Positions 39,501-49,933 of a DNA stretch of 60,000 nt are shown piece after piece. Under the pieces are notes generated by a model, which saw only the letters and a list, made by a program, of their open reading frames with translations, did no database searches and was not told the DNA's origin. Each line of letters opens with the position of its first letter. The stretch's first letter is position 1. Both the position numbers and the translations under genes were made by a program. This DNA is from Antedon mediterranea (taxonomy: Eukaryota; Echinodermata; Crinoidea; Comatulida; Antedonidae): assembly GCF_964355755.1 (NCBI RefSeq), contig NC_092677.1, positions 1,991,001 through 2,051,000 of the forward strand. Reading direction: 5' to 3'.

Positions 39501-40297
39501 CTTTGGGGAAGAATCTATGGAACAGGTAATGATTCTACTGGTTTCCTTTGGTTCATTAAGATCAGATATCTGTGGGTCTTCCATATCTGAAAATACAACA
39601 ATTTTAAACAATATATAGTATTATAATACTATAGTAACTGTTCTACATAGTTTATCAATCCTGTATCCTGTGGCGAGTTACTCACCGTTGGATGAAAAAA
39701 ATTAAATAAAAAATAACATTAACAAGCCATATCCCAGAATAGTGAATTGCTTTCACCATTTACTGATCAACAATTAAACCAACTAGCATTATTGTAGTAT
39801 TTCAATGTTTGTGTATGTTATGCGCGATGTGAACGATTTGCGCAATTTCAAATTGCGCAAGTTTCTTGCGCAATTTAATATTGCGCAAGAAAATCCTTGC
39901 GCAATTTCAAATTGTGCAAGAATTCTTTGCGCAATTTTAAATTGCGCAAATCGTTCAAATCGCGCATAACATGTATACTTACAATAGATCGTCAATTGAA
40001 TGATTTTGGAATTAGGTGATATAGTTCCACCAAACATTTCTGTTAACCCACAGCGGAGTTTACCATCTTTCAACCCATCAAATCGGGATACTTTTTGGAT
40101 TACGAATTTTACATTCCCAGCTGTGTCATGGCTCACTGAATAATGTGTGTAAGGTGTGTTTGATGTCGATGATGCGATTTCATTTTCATCTAATTGGCAC
40201 CAAGAGCAAAAGTTGTCTAGAACAATTTCTGTGCCAGCATCCTTAAAGGGAATATCTATTATACACATTTGTCCATCTGTACAAGATTTCTCAATAA
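30585..40297 (-). CDS. type I membrane protein, two Ig domains and unknown cytoplasmic region
   Basis: Twelve exons chain with GT/AG sites and matching phases: 39983-40297, 39320-39586, 38969-39102, 38478-38541, 38297-38333, 36755-36898, 36357-36529, 32240-32312, 31771-31934, 31470-31582, 31262-31378, 30585-31043. They give about 686 residues without the missing first exon. The first two exons are symmetric phase 1-1 Ig domains; the second shows ITC, CSW and NDVGNLTC. Exon 38969-39102 carries a Ser/Pro stalk and the membrane span WFIFGIIGIIAIIVMAVILL. About 450 cytoplasmic residues follow, and I do not recognise them. The last exon encodes a polar segment with a PPGY (PPxY, WW-domain ligand) motif. 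A signal-peptide exon must lie above 40297. A cell-surface receptor or adhesion role is inferred. A retrotransposon occupies one intron. Confidence 0.75.
32075..32150 (-). other. optional extra exon of the Ig-receptor gene
   Basis: It has a TATTTTCAG acceptor and an AATT|GTAAGT donor, 76 bp, open in the needed frame (LYIRAFWNFSYAF...). It joins in frame only if the exon at 32244-32312 uses its upstream GTAAGT donor. If that exon uses the donor 4 bp further on, this exon must be skipped. It may be chance: the peptide is hydrophobic and unlike its neighbours. Confidence 0.25.
32396..35826 (-). mobile_element. full-length non-LTR retrotransposon (jockey/CR1-group LINE)
   Basis: It reads on the minus strand from a 5' end near 35826 (GGCGCTGTTCATCTGCGACT), through endonuclease and reverse transcriptase, to a 3' untranslated tail ending in (AAAT)n at 32396-32419. 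No long terminal repeats are present. It lies in the intron between exons 36357-36529 and 32240-32312 of the Ig-receptor gene, in the same orientation as the gene, and brings its own A-rich tail into that intron. The clade (CR1, Daphne or relative) is inferred from the KYVDD and APE-type motifs only. Confidence 0.85.
32686..35627 (-). pseudogene. LINE ORF2: APE endonuclease and reverse transcriptase, one frameshift
   Basis: The 5' part (35627 to about 33350, about 760 residues) has a basic N-terminus, then an APE-type endonuclease with LLTNVRSIRNKVDEFE, a VTETWL glutamate, GGGVSVYS, IILGDFND and SSDH. The reverse transcriptase follows with DLRPISLT, AVDFAKAFDRVDH, GVLQGTKLGPVLF and the YVDD catalytic box at about residue 736. 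At about 33350-33360 a single-base indel moves the frame. The thumb and C-terminal tail continue in the second frame to a stop at 32686 (WCKANNMLPKPSKCHV, then LKLLGV, RPILEYACPVWH). Only one lesion in about 3 kb suggests a recent insertion. Confidence 0.88.
36638..36662 (-). other. potential intronic G-quadruplex
   Basis: The minus (transcribed) strand has four or more runs of three to six G separated by single T residues. It lies about 110 bp upstream (in gene orientation) of exon 36357-36529 of the Ig-receptor gene and would be present in its pre-mRNA. Confidence 0.5.
37990..38275 (+). mobile_element. tRNA-derived SINE
   Basis: A tRNA-like head carries an A-box-type TGGTGTAATGG and a B-box GGTTCAAGTCC (about 38020-38090). 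A unique body and a tail ending CATAACCTCCTTGGCGGAGG, just after an ACAC-rich run, follow. This tail is shared by many animal SINEs and is thought to be recognised by RTE-type LINEs. It lies in an Ig-receptor intron, antisense to the gene. Confidence 0.65.
39821..39970. mobile_element. palindromic MITE of GCGCAA hairpins
   Basis: The outer ends ATGTTATGCGCGAT mirror each other. Inside are repeated TTGCGCAATTT and AAATTGCGCAA blocks that pair at several scales. The right end stops about 10 bp from the splice donor (39982) of the first Ig exon. Read in gene orientation, the palindrome follows almost immediately after the 5' splice site. Confidence 0.7.
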
Positions 40298-40402
40298 CTG
40301 AAATCATAAAAAAAAAAAGTTAGACGGCACTAGGTATAGGTTAGTTAGACTACTAATACTAACAGAATAAGCTAGTGTAGATAGCCTCCAGAAAAGACAT
40401 TG

Positions 40403-40700
40403 ATTGTGGAACAAATAGATAGGCTAGTTAATATTAATTACAGTACGCTGCACAGTTACAGTTCCGACAACGCAACTGCACAGCGATCCGCCAAAAAACA
40501 TCGGAAAAAAACCAAAAAATACCGGAAAAAAACAAAAAATACCAAAAGAAAAATACCAAAAAAAATGACTATTTACCGGAAAAAAACAACAGATAGTGAT
40601 AGTAACAAATAAATGTGATTTTTGTGTCAAAATCGATCATCAAACGCCACAAGTAAACATCTTTGTATAGAGGGCGCAGTCAGATTATGGTTAAAATAAT
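40403..40700 (+). repeat. CCGGAAAAAAAC-rich dispersed repeat, copy 1
   Basis: ACCGGAAAAAAAC and AAAATACC motifs recur between a GATCCGCC block and an ATAGAGGGCGC block. The same order of blocks recurs in inverted orientation at 48003-48290. The Lys/Arg-rich open frame here is a reading of the A-rich motif and not a gene. Confidence 0.6.
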
Positions 40701-40942
40701 AATAAATAATATAGGCGGCCATTCTTGCTGTAGTTAATCGAGGTCTAAAAAAATAAATATTTACAATACTGTAATATTATAATTAATTTTAATCAATATT
40801 TTTTTTTTGTAGGCACGTACGCACCAAGTCATCCCTTTTTGTCTCCCTTTATAACCAACAATGGCCAATTTATCCCATTACACTATTTTCATAAATTATT
40901 CATATAAAAAAAACACCGCATAATTATCTGTTTCAGAACATT

Positions 40943-43900
40943 TAAGAGCCATTGTCTGTAAGAATCAAAGAAATATCAAAAAGAGTGGCAGACTAAAAAA
41001 AAAAGGATTTCTTTCAAATTTTGCACATGGCTATATATGTGTTGAGAGAAATCAAATATGAAGTATTTTTTATTTCACACGTATATTTCCATGGCAACGG
41101 CCAAATTTGTGTTTTTGACAAATTTTGTCCTTTTTTAAGGTTTTTTAAAATGGATATTGGTACTGCTTTGATGAACGATATTTTTGTTTTGTTCATTTAA
41201 TTATAAAAAATAATTAGTGTATGCATAATAACAATGCATTGTGTACCTGTTTCAAATGTTTTTATTTTTTTTTATTGCATACTTTGGGAGACACCATTTA
41301 TTTAAAAAGGGGTGTTTTTCACTTTTTTTAAATTGTTCAATGCAACTAAACTTTACTTGACCATAACGCCCAAAGTGGTGTATTTTTTTAGCTGATTTAT
41401 TACAAATAGGTAGTTCTAATGTTTACTAATTGATTTCTAAAATAAAATACTGGGGTAAATTTAAAATCTACAAGCAGTGTTTCGAGAAACATAGGCATTT
41501 TTATAAAAAAAAACATGGTATATTAGTAAAAACATTTTATTTTCTTTGATTATTTGATTTTAAACTCATTGGTCAGAAAAATTCTTAATGTTTTATATAG
41601 TTCTAGTTGTGTTGTGAGAAAAAAAAATTAATTTTTAATTATAGATTCTGTAATTCCCAGTTTTAATGTCATTTTATAGGTTATATCCTCTGGAAATTTG
41701 AATAAATTATCAGATTGTTGTGAATTTTAATCTTTGCAACAGATTACTCCTCTCTTATTTTGAAGCTCCTCTTTCATTTGTTTACTTCTTTTATTTGCTA
41801 ACCTAAGCAGATCCCACATGCCCATCCACCACCACTTTCGACTACCACCCCTCCCCTCCCACCCTGATCATCCACTATTCCACAATAGAGTGTCAAATGC
41901 ATGCATTCAAGCACCACCCACACTGCCGCTACTATCGCCTCAATGAATAGACGGATTCAAAGACCTCCATCCCACCCCCTCCCCCTTTCTCCAAGCCCCC
42001 ACCCACCCCAAGTTAAAAATTGCAATGCAAAAGATAGGACATAAAGTTAAGTTTTTAGACCCTCGCTTTCAACCCCCTAACTATTTAAAAGTCCTGGATC
42101 CACCACTTTCCCCTCCCCAAAATAGAACCAATCAAAAGTCAATAATATAGGCCTACTCAGGTATGTTAATGCTACATAACAAATATTGAAGCCCTGATTT
42201 GAAATTTCATTTCATTTAAGGTCAGCATGTAAAATATCACACTTTATTATTAAATATTGGTTTTAAATTCTATATTTTTTTTACTGTGATGGTTGGATTC
42301 AGTATTAATTATTAATTAATAATTATCTGATAATTATTTAATTTCCCTTAGTTATGCATAGCAACAGTTACTATGGTAACTAAAAATGAGATATTCTTCA
42401 GATTTTGCATATTTATCTCATACAAATTTAAATTTGTAGATTATTAGCAGGCATGCCTTATTTGCATTTTCAAATTACCGTTTCACAAGGTCATATTCGT
42501 AAGCACTTTCTTCTGTGATTATTTTTATTCATGAAAACCCCATATTTTATTTACAGCGGCCACCTTACTGTGAAGAGATGAGAAAACTACACAGATTTTG
42601 ACCGACCATTTTTCATATGATAAAAGTTTTTAAAAATTGTCTGAAAATGATAAAAAATACTAAACCACCTGATTATAAATAATAATAGGCCTACAATTAG
42701 CTGGAAAATTGAGAGGCTCGTTTCGTTAAGAATATCGTATATAGCCATAATAAGTGATTTTGGCCCTTACCTCCCGTAAGGGGTCACCGCCCGTAAGCGG
42801 CCACTTTTCCAGGTCCCGAGGGTGGCCACTTACGGGAGGTTCAACTGTATTTAAAAAAACAATTATCCTTAGTTATGCATAGAAACAGGTTCAAAGATAA
42901 CATAAATAATACATTTTGACATAACTTGACCCTACAAATGACCCTTTCACAAGGTCGGACATTTTCTGGGATTCAGTAGATAAGTAAATTTGGGAAAAGG
43001 TAGTAAAGCTATGTAATCAATTGTTTGTATTCATGAAACCCCATATTAAAAATATTGTACTTAGTTACATATAGAAACAGTTGCTACAATACACTATAGG
43101 TAAAATGTTGATGTCATTTGACCTCAATATGTAAAATTTTTTTTTTTTCATGAAAACTCCATATTTAATTTTTTTTTTAAATATCATTAGTTACGTAAAC
43201 AGGTTTAAGATAACACTAAAGGTCATTTTTTTACCTTTATTCAGATTCGTCAAGACTTTCTTTCTGAGATTATTAGGATTCAGTATTTAAAGTAAATTTG
43301 GCAAAAAGTAGAAATGTAAAACTATGTAGAAAAAATGTTTTGTATTTATGAAAAACCCCTTAGTTTTGGAAATTTTCGCATAGAAACAGTTACTATGGTA
43401 AAATGTTGACCTCAAAATGAATGAATTTACAAGGTCAAGTTTGTCATTAATGGAATGCAGTAGAAGTAAAATTGAGAAAAATTACAAATGCAATCAATTC
43501 TTTGTATTTATAAAAACGCCATTTTTCACGTTTTTTTAAATTACTTTCCTTAGTTACACATAGAAATGGTTGCTAAGGTAACACTATAGGTAAAATATGA
43601 AAATTGTTGAGAATTGTTATGAACTATCTTGTAAATTTTGATCAAACATTAATAGTTGTAGTAAAGTGGGGACCTGTCCTGTTTTGCATTCTGACCCCTT
43701 TTGACCTCAAATGACCTATTTACAAGGTCAGATTTGTTGGGAGGTCTTTCTGTATCTCTTTACACAAAATAGATTTAAAAATTTATAAAAACCATTGACG
43801 CAATTATTTCCAAGTTTAACATTATTTTCCATCAACTTTCAATGCAAAATACTGTTTTTCTGGCAATTAATTGAAATAAACCTGGCAACACATTCTCCTA

Positions 43901-44530
43901 TTTTATCTAAACTATTCGTATGACTCTAGTAGCATTATGACAAGCCACATATACATTTTATTATTGGATTAGCCATATTTAAATTGTGTTTCATGTGTTT
44001 TGTTTGTTGATATTTTGTTATATTTTTTTTCTGGCAACACAAAACCTATGTACGAAATTTACCCCATTGTTTTTTTCGTGATTATTGCTGACAAACCTAT
44101 TGACTATCAAATTAAAAAACCTCATTGATTTAAAAACACCACTTTGGAAGTTATAGGTACGTTTATGAGGTATACTTTTATTAAAAAAATATTTTTTAAA
44201 AACACCCCTTTTTAAAATAATGGTATCAACCAAACTCCATTTTGTAATTTATTTTTTTCTACATTAAATGGAACTTCATACATGTTGTTTACACTGCTAT
44301 AAACAAAAACTGTATACTGCAAGTATATTTGGTTAAAATAAGTATACAAGTTTGTACTTTTTCACTATAGAAAATCTGTGAAAAATGGCAAAAACATCAA
44401 AATTTGGATAATTGACCGTTGTTATGGCAACGGAGGCTAAAAATTAAAATGAATGTTGTAGATATGCTTTTTATTGAAATGTCTATTCATGGTAAAAATT
44501 TGAGAGAAATCAGAGCATTCCTATCCAAAA
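40943..44530. mobile_element. 3.6-kb element with terminal inverted repeats (element A)
   Basis: The left end (ATTGTCTGTAAGAATCAAAG, then GGATTTCTTTCAAATTTTGC near 41010) and the right end (44240-44520, read in reverse) are inverted relatives; both include a CCATGGCAACGG/GGCAACGG block. The interior is non-coding and repeats a CTTAGTTAYRCATAGAAACAG-type phrase at about 42350, 42870, 43060, 43190, 43370 and 43555, usually followed by TGACCTCAAATG and TTTACAAGGTCA. A polypyrimidine block spans 41850-42010. The outermost right end is missing here. A second, inverted partial copy lies at 51985-52257 and 59602-59660. Confidence 0.6.
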
Positions 44531-44679
44531 TACTCGTTCATGCTTATTTTTCATGATAACATTATTATACTGTATAAATAAATATAAATTTGTGCACTGA
44601 AGACTAGTGCTGTTCCGCCGTACCACGCCGAGAATGTTAAAGAGTCGCTATCCAATCGAGTTCGAACAATACCATGAAA

Positions 44680-44751
44680 GCCCCACTGGTCTAATGGTTA
44701 GGACATCTGCATATCAAGCAGGCGGTCCGAGTTCGAGTCTCGGTTGGGGCG
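44680..44751 (+). tRNA. tRNA-like sequence, Glu-type body, probable pseudogene
   Basis: A 72-nt cloverleaf: acceptor GCCCCAC with TTGGGGC (six pairs plus one mismatch), D-arm GTCTAATGGTTAGGA, anticodon stem TCTGC/GCAGG, and a perfect T-stem CCGAG/CTCGG around TTCGAGT. The body resembles eukaryotic tRNA-Glu. The anticodon loop ATATCAA puts ATC at 44713-44715, which is not a normal animal anticodon, so I read it as a pseudogene or SINE head. The A-box (TGGTCTAATGG) and B-box (GTTCGAGTC) are intact. Confidence 0.55.
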
Positions 44752-44894
44752 ACGTTTTCTCATTCTCACAGATTTCCTGTATAATTATATCTGTATAAAC
44801 ACAACAGAAAAAGAACATTTATTTTAAACCGCCCGGTGATATTTAATTAATTAATTAATTTGACACGATAAGATGAGGACATCTGTGAGAATGA

Positions 44895-44964
44895 AAAAAA
44901 AAAGATTCGAACACGGAACCTTCTGCTTCATATGCAGATGTCCTAAACATTCGAGCACTGGGGC
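44895..44964 (-). tRNA. decayed tRNA-like sequence, inverted partner
   Basis: It is the minus-strand counterpart of the 44680 copy: GCCCCAG start, anticodon stem TCTGC/GCAGA with loop ATATGAA, and GTTCGAATC B-box. The 3' acceptor strand is replaced by a T-run, which would end RNA polymerase III transcription early. It is non-functional as a tRNA. Confidence 0.5.
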
Positions 44965-45039
44965 TTCATGTTCAAACTGGATAGCGACTTTAACACTCTG
45001 GGCCTGGTACGACGGAGCAGCACTCCCTCAATATATAAT

Positions 45040-46010
45040 TAATTATAGGCTAATTATAATTATTAACGTTTAGACCGTAAGTATACGGTACTTTCTACAA
45101 TAAATGATACAAAATAACAGTAACAACAAAGATCGTGCCAACCCTCAGCACTAACATTTCTACAAATTAATCAAATTCAAGAAAATTAAATAATTATGTT
45201 TAACACTACAGTAAGGCCTACAACTAATACTAGCCTTACAGATTGTATCAATATCAATGAAAAAAATTGTAAAAGGTATACAGTAAGATTTTTGTGTTGC
45301 TTTTTTCATATACAATGAAGTTGAAATCAATAACACTAAAAATAACTACAGTGATAAATAACATTAATTATTTTGTTTATATACTTGTATTGTTATTTAA
45401 ATATTAAAACGTGTTCAGTATTATAATTAGTTTAGACCGTGTAGGACCACCTATAGAATATCATATCATCACATTATCGTTACATTGTATATAGTACATT
45501 ATTACCCGCAGTACAGTTTAACTGATCTCCTATGGTATTTAAAATAAGAAAGGAATAGTACGTTATTTAAAATATATAAAATATTGTTATATAACTAAAC
45601 AAATCATTGCCTTCCTTTTTACTGTTAAATGGAAGAAATTCCTAATCCTAGGGACATGAAGCAGATACGAAATATATAAAGTAAGGAATATCATGGAAAA
45701 AAAGAAAAGGAACATCCGGGACAAAATATAGAAGACAAACAATACGTGGAACGCATGCACCAATGAACACCCGATATTTATTGCACTGAGATGGGTTATG
45801 AGAGACCTTTCTAGATTTCTTAAAGGGAAGATAAGAGAGATTTTGAGTCAGAAGTACATCTGACCGATGATGTAATTAAATGAATTGAAATTAAGATTTA
45901 TAAAAACGAATATTAATTTGGAATAAAAGCAATAGCGAAAATGACAGAGAACTGAAGAGAATTATGCACAAAATAATATAATAATGTAATGGTAAGGCTG
46001 TAATCAAATA
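45040..46010. other. non-coding, nothing recognised
   Basis: AT-rich DNA between the tRNA-like pair and the broken transposase. No domain-bearing frame and no clear repeat boundary are visible. Confidence 0.5.
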
Positions 46011-46792
46011 CTAATTACTCTTTCCGTTTTTCGAACGAGTCTTGCTTGATTGTGGTCGTTTTCTTTGGCCTGGTTTTTTTGCTGTTCCAGATGATTTTTT
46101 TTTTATTTTCATTTTTCCGTCAGTGGATGATATTGATGTTTTTGAAATGTTTGCGTTTAGTTGAACTCTCATGAACTTGGAGTATAGACGATTTCTTTCG
46201 TCATCTTGTTTCCCAGCCCAGATCGCATGCGCTACTACAAATTTTTTGTCTACAATATAATAATTCCCCTGTCCGTGTAGTGCTTGTCGCAACATCAGCG
46301 TACTGCAGCTGTACCACTTTGTGCAGGATGTCAACAAGTTCCGGTAGTTTTTTTGGTTGCCAATTAATTGCCAATTTCAATATGGGATTAATACTTTCAC
46401 AATTATTGTTTGTCCATTTTTTTGGAATTACCGTTTCTTTTCGGCGCGGAGAAAACACTTTTTCTTTTATAGTGGGTAGAAGTGTATATATAAAATAGTT
46501 TAAGAAACCAGGGGCTAATTGGTTTAAGTAGTATTAGGGCTTTCGAATCAAAATCCCTGTCATTTTCGCTATTGAGTAATTATCCGCAAATCATATTCAC
46601 TATCCTATTTCGTTTTTCTTTGCTAACCCCTTCTTTGTCCCTCAGGAATTGTATGATGTTTTCTTTTATATGCCGTGTGCATAATATGTGATGGGACGAA
46701 GGAAAATAAAACTTTATTGCCTTTACCAGCGCTTTCTCTTGGTCAGAACCAATAATTATGTCATCGGCCAGATGCACTTCAGACCGTTGCAT
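46011..46792 (-). pseudogene. broken MULE-type transposase fragment
   Basis: Three frame-shifted pieces read in order on the minus strand. The first (46792-46580) has IIIGSDQEKALVKAIKFYFP and CTRHIKENI, the MULE transposase core with its DxE-type and CxxH neighbourhood. The second (46458-46201) has VIPKKWTNNNCESINPIL and LPELVDILHKVVQLQY. The third (46337-46011) overlaps it in another frame and ends in a Lys/Ser-rich basic tail. The N-terminus and part of the middle are missing, with stops between pieces. It is a dead relative of Mutator-like transposases; no terminal repeats were identified. Confidence 0.7.
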
Positions 46793-47044
46793 TTAACTTC
46801 CCTTTTAGATGCACATCTATGAATTAAACTCAATTGAGGCAAACATATGTTATCTATTTTATTCGGGAACACATAACAACTTAAAACGACTTGGTTACCC
46901 CAATGTTATTTTAGGCAATACAATTCTTTTATAAATATCGTTAAATTAATTTTGAAAATATTGATAGAGAGACGCCCAGTTTCACTTCAACTGTACTACT
47001 GTACGATGAAAGCGAGGAGGTATGACGGTGATTAAATGGGAATT

Positions 47045-47380
47045 CCATCTCATTAGGGTCTAAATAATAATACCATAATACCACATTTTTATAGCGCCCT
47101 TTTCATGAGTAGTCATGCTCAAAGGCACTTTACAAGCATTATTACCCCAGTAATTTTTGGGATCAAACACGTATGGAAACATACTCCCATAATGCAGCCG
47201 GTAACCAGCGCAAAGTTGTGTCTAGATCTAACTGGGTACCCATTTATACACCTGGGTGGAGAGAGGCAACGTAAGTAAAGTATCTTGCCTACGGATACAA
47301 GCAATGCGGCGAAAGTTGGATTCGAACCTAGGTCTGACGATCGGTAGTCCAACGTCCAACACGCTGCGCCACACGCCCTA
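47045..47380 (-). mobile_element. tRNA-derived SINE (minus)
   Basis: It reads from 47379: GGGCGTGTGGCGCAGCGTG (A-box), then GGTTCGAATCC (B-box, 47318-47328), then a body ending CTCATGAAAAGGGCGCTAT and an AT-rich tail. Pol III promoter boxes are spaced as in a tRNA head. It is full length as far as I can judge. The open frame inside is incidental. Confidence 0.75.
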
Positions 47381-48002
47381 AAGCAGCTTTCCGCAAACTT
47401 CGCAGCCTAAAACTTTTGACTGGCCTCTCAGTGCTTTTCTTTATTCCACCCGTAGTTATGTATATTTTAATTAAGTATCATATTGTGCCCATAGTGTCTG
47501 TTATCTATTCATAATTGTTTACTAGGATATTATAATTCTTGTATAATCATATCAAAATTCTCATCGGAGTTATTACCATTACATAATAAATAATACTCAT
47601 TTTGATCACTGATTTATTCCTTCTAATTGTCATTGTCATTGTAGATTATATCCCCTACATATGTGTTGTGTTTATAAAAATATTACATTTTCTCTTTTTT
47701 TAAATTAGTTTTCAATTTTGTACATAATTAACCCTGTTATTTATGTTGTGTGTAGCCTGCAACAAATAAAAGAAAGTTATCAACAACTACTTTCATTGGA
47801 TTCATGAAATGATATTCCTTAACATTTCATTTAGAGATGCGAAGCATAAAAAAATAGTTATACTGAAGTTTTAAGCATCTATGTGAATACATGGACATTT
47901 TATTATTTCTAATTGTACAGTATATGGTAAATAAAATAAACTTTAAATAAACCTGTATTAATTTATCAAAGTAGAAAGCCCTATACTTAGTTACAATTGC
48001 AC
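47381..48002. other. non-coding stretch
   Basis: AT-rich sequence. A possible retroelement 3' tail ends near 47770 with AACAAATAAAAG. No gene is supported. Confidence 0.4.
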
Positions 48003-48290
48003 ATACAAAATGAATTAAATAAATGTATAGAGGGCAGCAATCAGAAAAATCGTTATTATTTAAATGCGCCCTCTATTCGTGAAATATCACAATTCTACAA
48101 TTTTTTCCGGTAATTTCCTGTCTTTTTTTCTGGTAAATAGTAATTTTTTTGGTATTTTCCGGTTTCTTCCGTTTTTTTCCCGGTATTTTTTGGTATTTTC
48201 CGTTTATTTTATATTTTTTCCGGTTTTTAGGCGGACCCCTGCACAGCATTTACTATTGCATTCGCTATATGCTGAGACATCAAGCCTCTA
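48003..48290 (-). repeat. CCGGAAAAAAAC-rich dispersed repeat, copy 2
   Basis: An inverted, diverged relative of 40403-40700: a GCGCCCTCTAT block, then TTTCCGG/GGTATTTT motifs, then GGCGGACCCCTGCACAG. It lies just outside the long-TIR element that starts at 48412. Confidence 0.55.
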
Positions 48291-49139
48291 ATTGTAAACC
48301 TAAAAACATTCCTCCTAGGCAATGATGGGTAAAGATGATTGTGAGTAAAAGACACTAGTGAGTTTTAAAAAAAGATTTAAGGTTAAAAAATCACTATTCC
48401 TAGAGCCAGACGGTGTCAGATGAAATCGGTCGCGCTTGAAATCGATCGCGTTTGAAATCGCTCGCGATAAAATCAACTTCCGGTATTTTGTATGGCGCGC
48501 CGCTAAAGCTATACTTTTGATGATATCGGTCGCGTTTGAAATCGGTCGCGCTATTTTGTATGGATCGAGCGGGATACATGCTAGAGCGGGATATACATGT
48601 TTCGTTTATATAGATTTAATTGATATTTTTTAGGAACTAGATTATTTATATGGATATTTTTTGCTTGGTTAATAAGTATTTATTATCAATCATTAAATTA
48701 ATTTTTTTTTTGTATTTTACAGGTCTCGGAGAAGGACTGTGTCTTTTCAAAATGGCCATTTTTAAACACGTTTAAATATTATATTAGGCATAATGTTATA
48801 TTAGGCATATAATAATTCCTCTATTTATGTACTGTAATTAATATATTATATAGAGAATATACGTATGTCGTGTCTTTTATTATGCAAACAATTACGTATG
48901 GTTTTAGGATATTAATAAAATTTATTAAAATATGTAGATAATATGCCGTTTTAAATCAATCTACCGGCCAACAGTATGACTATGATGTACAATGATAGAT
49001 GTGAGAATAATAATGTATGGATAATAAAGGTGGACACGATTCTCAAAGAGGTAATCTGCACTGATATTTAAACATTTAGATTTACGAACGGCGTAGCTGT
49101 GATCTACAGCGATTTTAATTGCTTTTGCTTATCCTTGCC

Positions 49140-49235
49140 TCCTTAGATTTCCACGTGTCTTGATTTTGTTACCTATGTTTTAAATGTATTTCGATTTTAA
49201 AGGTTAAATAAAGAATGAATGAATGAATGAACATG
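49140..49235 (+). mobile_element. retroelement 3' tail with (GAAT)n
   Basis: The sequence ends GGTTAAATAAAGAATGAATG with several GAAT repeats, as the 3' end of a LINE or SINE would. The body upstream is too diverged to name. Confidence 0.4.
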
Positions 49236-49671
49236 ATCTCATAATCGCGTCGAGCATCTATAGCTCATTGGATCGTTTCACAAAAACACATGTAGGAGGC
49301 CTATAGGCCTATATACGTTTCAAACGTATGGTAATTAGCAATAGACGTCATCTTTACCTCACCATGGACAACGATCGTACATGTTTTGTCCATGATTTAA
49401 CACTAAATGCGTGTTTTTTATAAAGGGGAAACCCCGTCAGCCAAATAACGTATTGTTAGGGGAAACAGCTGCACGATCATAGAAGGCGCATCTCCACAAT
49501 ATAGCTTATTCGGGGGTTTATTTCAGTAACTCGCCTTTTAACCATCCGCATATAATGATCATTTTACTAAAAACTATTTTAAACATTAGAAATAAAAATA
49601 TACACGTGATTTGCCTCAACAATAATCATTATAAATACATAATAGAAAAATAACGCTTAAAAAAAGAACGA

Positions 49672-49704
49672 TGTTTCGACTCCATCATGGAGTCATTATC
49701 AAGT
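49672..49704 (-). ncRNA. hairpin followed by GAAAC (ribozyme- or PLE-like)
   Basis: On the minus strand GACTCC-ATGAT-GGAGTC forms a six-base-pair hairpin directly followed by GAAAC, and a CTTGATAAT precedes it. The arrangement resembles hammerhead motifs in Penelope-like elements, but the CTGANGA box is degraded. Confidence 0.2.
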
Positions 49705-49933
49705 CCAATATTTAAAAAAAACAACTAATTAAATAACACAAGCCAAGGGTCAAAGTTTAGATAACAAAAGACCTATAATCATTATACACTTAATATTATC
49801 CTACCTAACGGATAGAAATAAAATAGAAATAAAAATAAGGTTATCGAATAGTATGTTGTTAACAACATGGATATGATATAATAATTTTGCCTTTTCCATT
49901 GATTCTGTCAGCAATCGTCGAACGATATCTGAT

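Larger units (their letters stand above)
44600..45035. repeat. inverted pair of tRNA-containing segments
   Basis: Two arms of about 180 bp, roughly 75 percent alike by eye and in opposite orientations. Each has a leading GTGCTGYTCCGYCGTACCA and GTGTTAAAG-TCGCTATCCA flank, a tRNA-like body, and a trailing CATTCTCACAGAT. A spacer of about 110 bp separates them. Because the flanks are shared, this is a duplicated and inverted locus or two SINE copies, not two independent tRNA genes. Confidence 0.75.

Noticed and set aside
40400-40630. Lys/Arg-rich frame and its Phe-rich complement
   Set aside because: They arise from the ACCGGAAAAAAAC repeat, which recurs inverted at 48 kb.
44018-44233. 71-codon minus-strand frame inside element A
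   Set aside because: Low-complexity Lys/Phe/Asn composition, not shared with the second copy, no motif.
44680-44751. Functional tRNA gene
   Set aside because: The anticodon loop gives ATC, one acceptor pair is broken, and the flanks are duplicated with a decayed partner. A pseudogene or SINE head is more likely.
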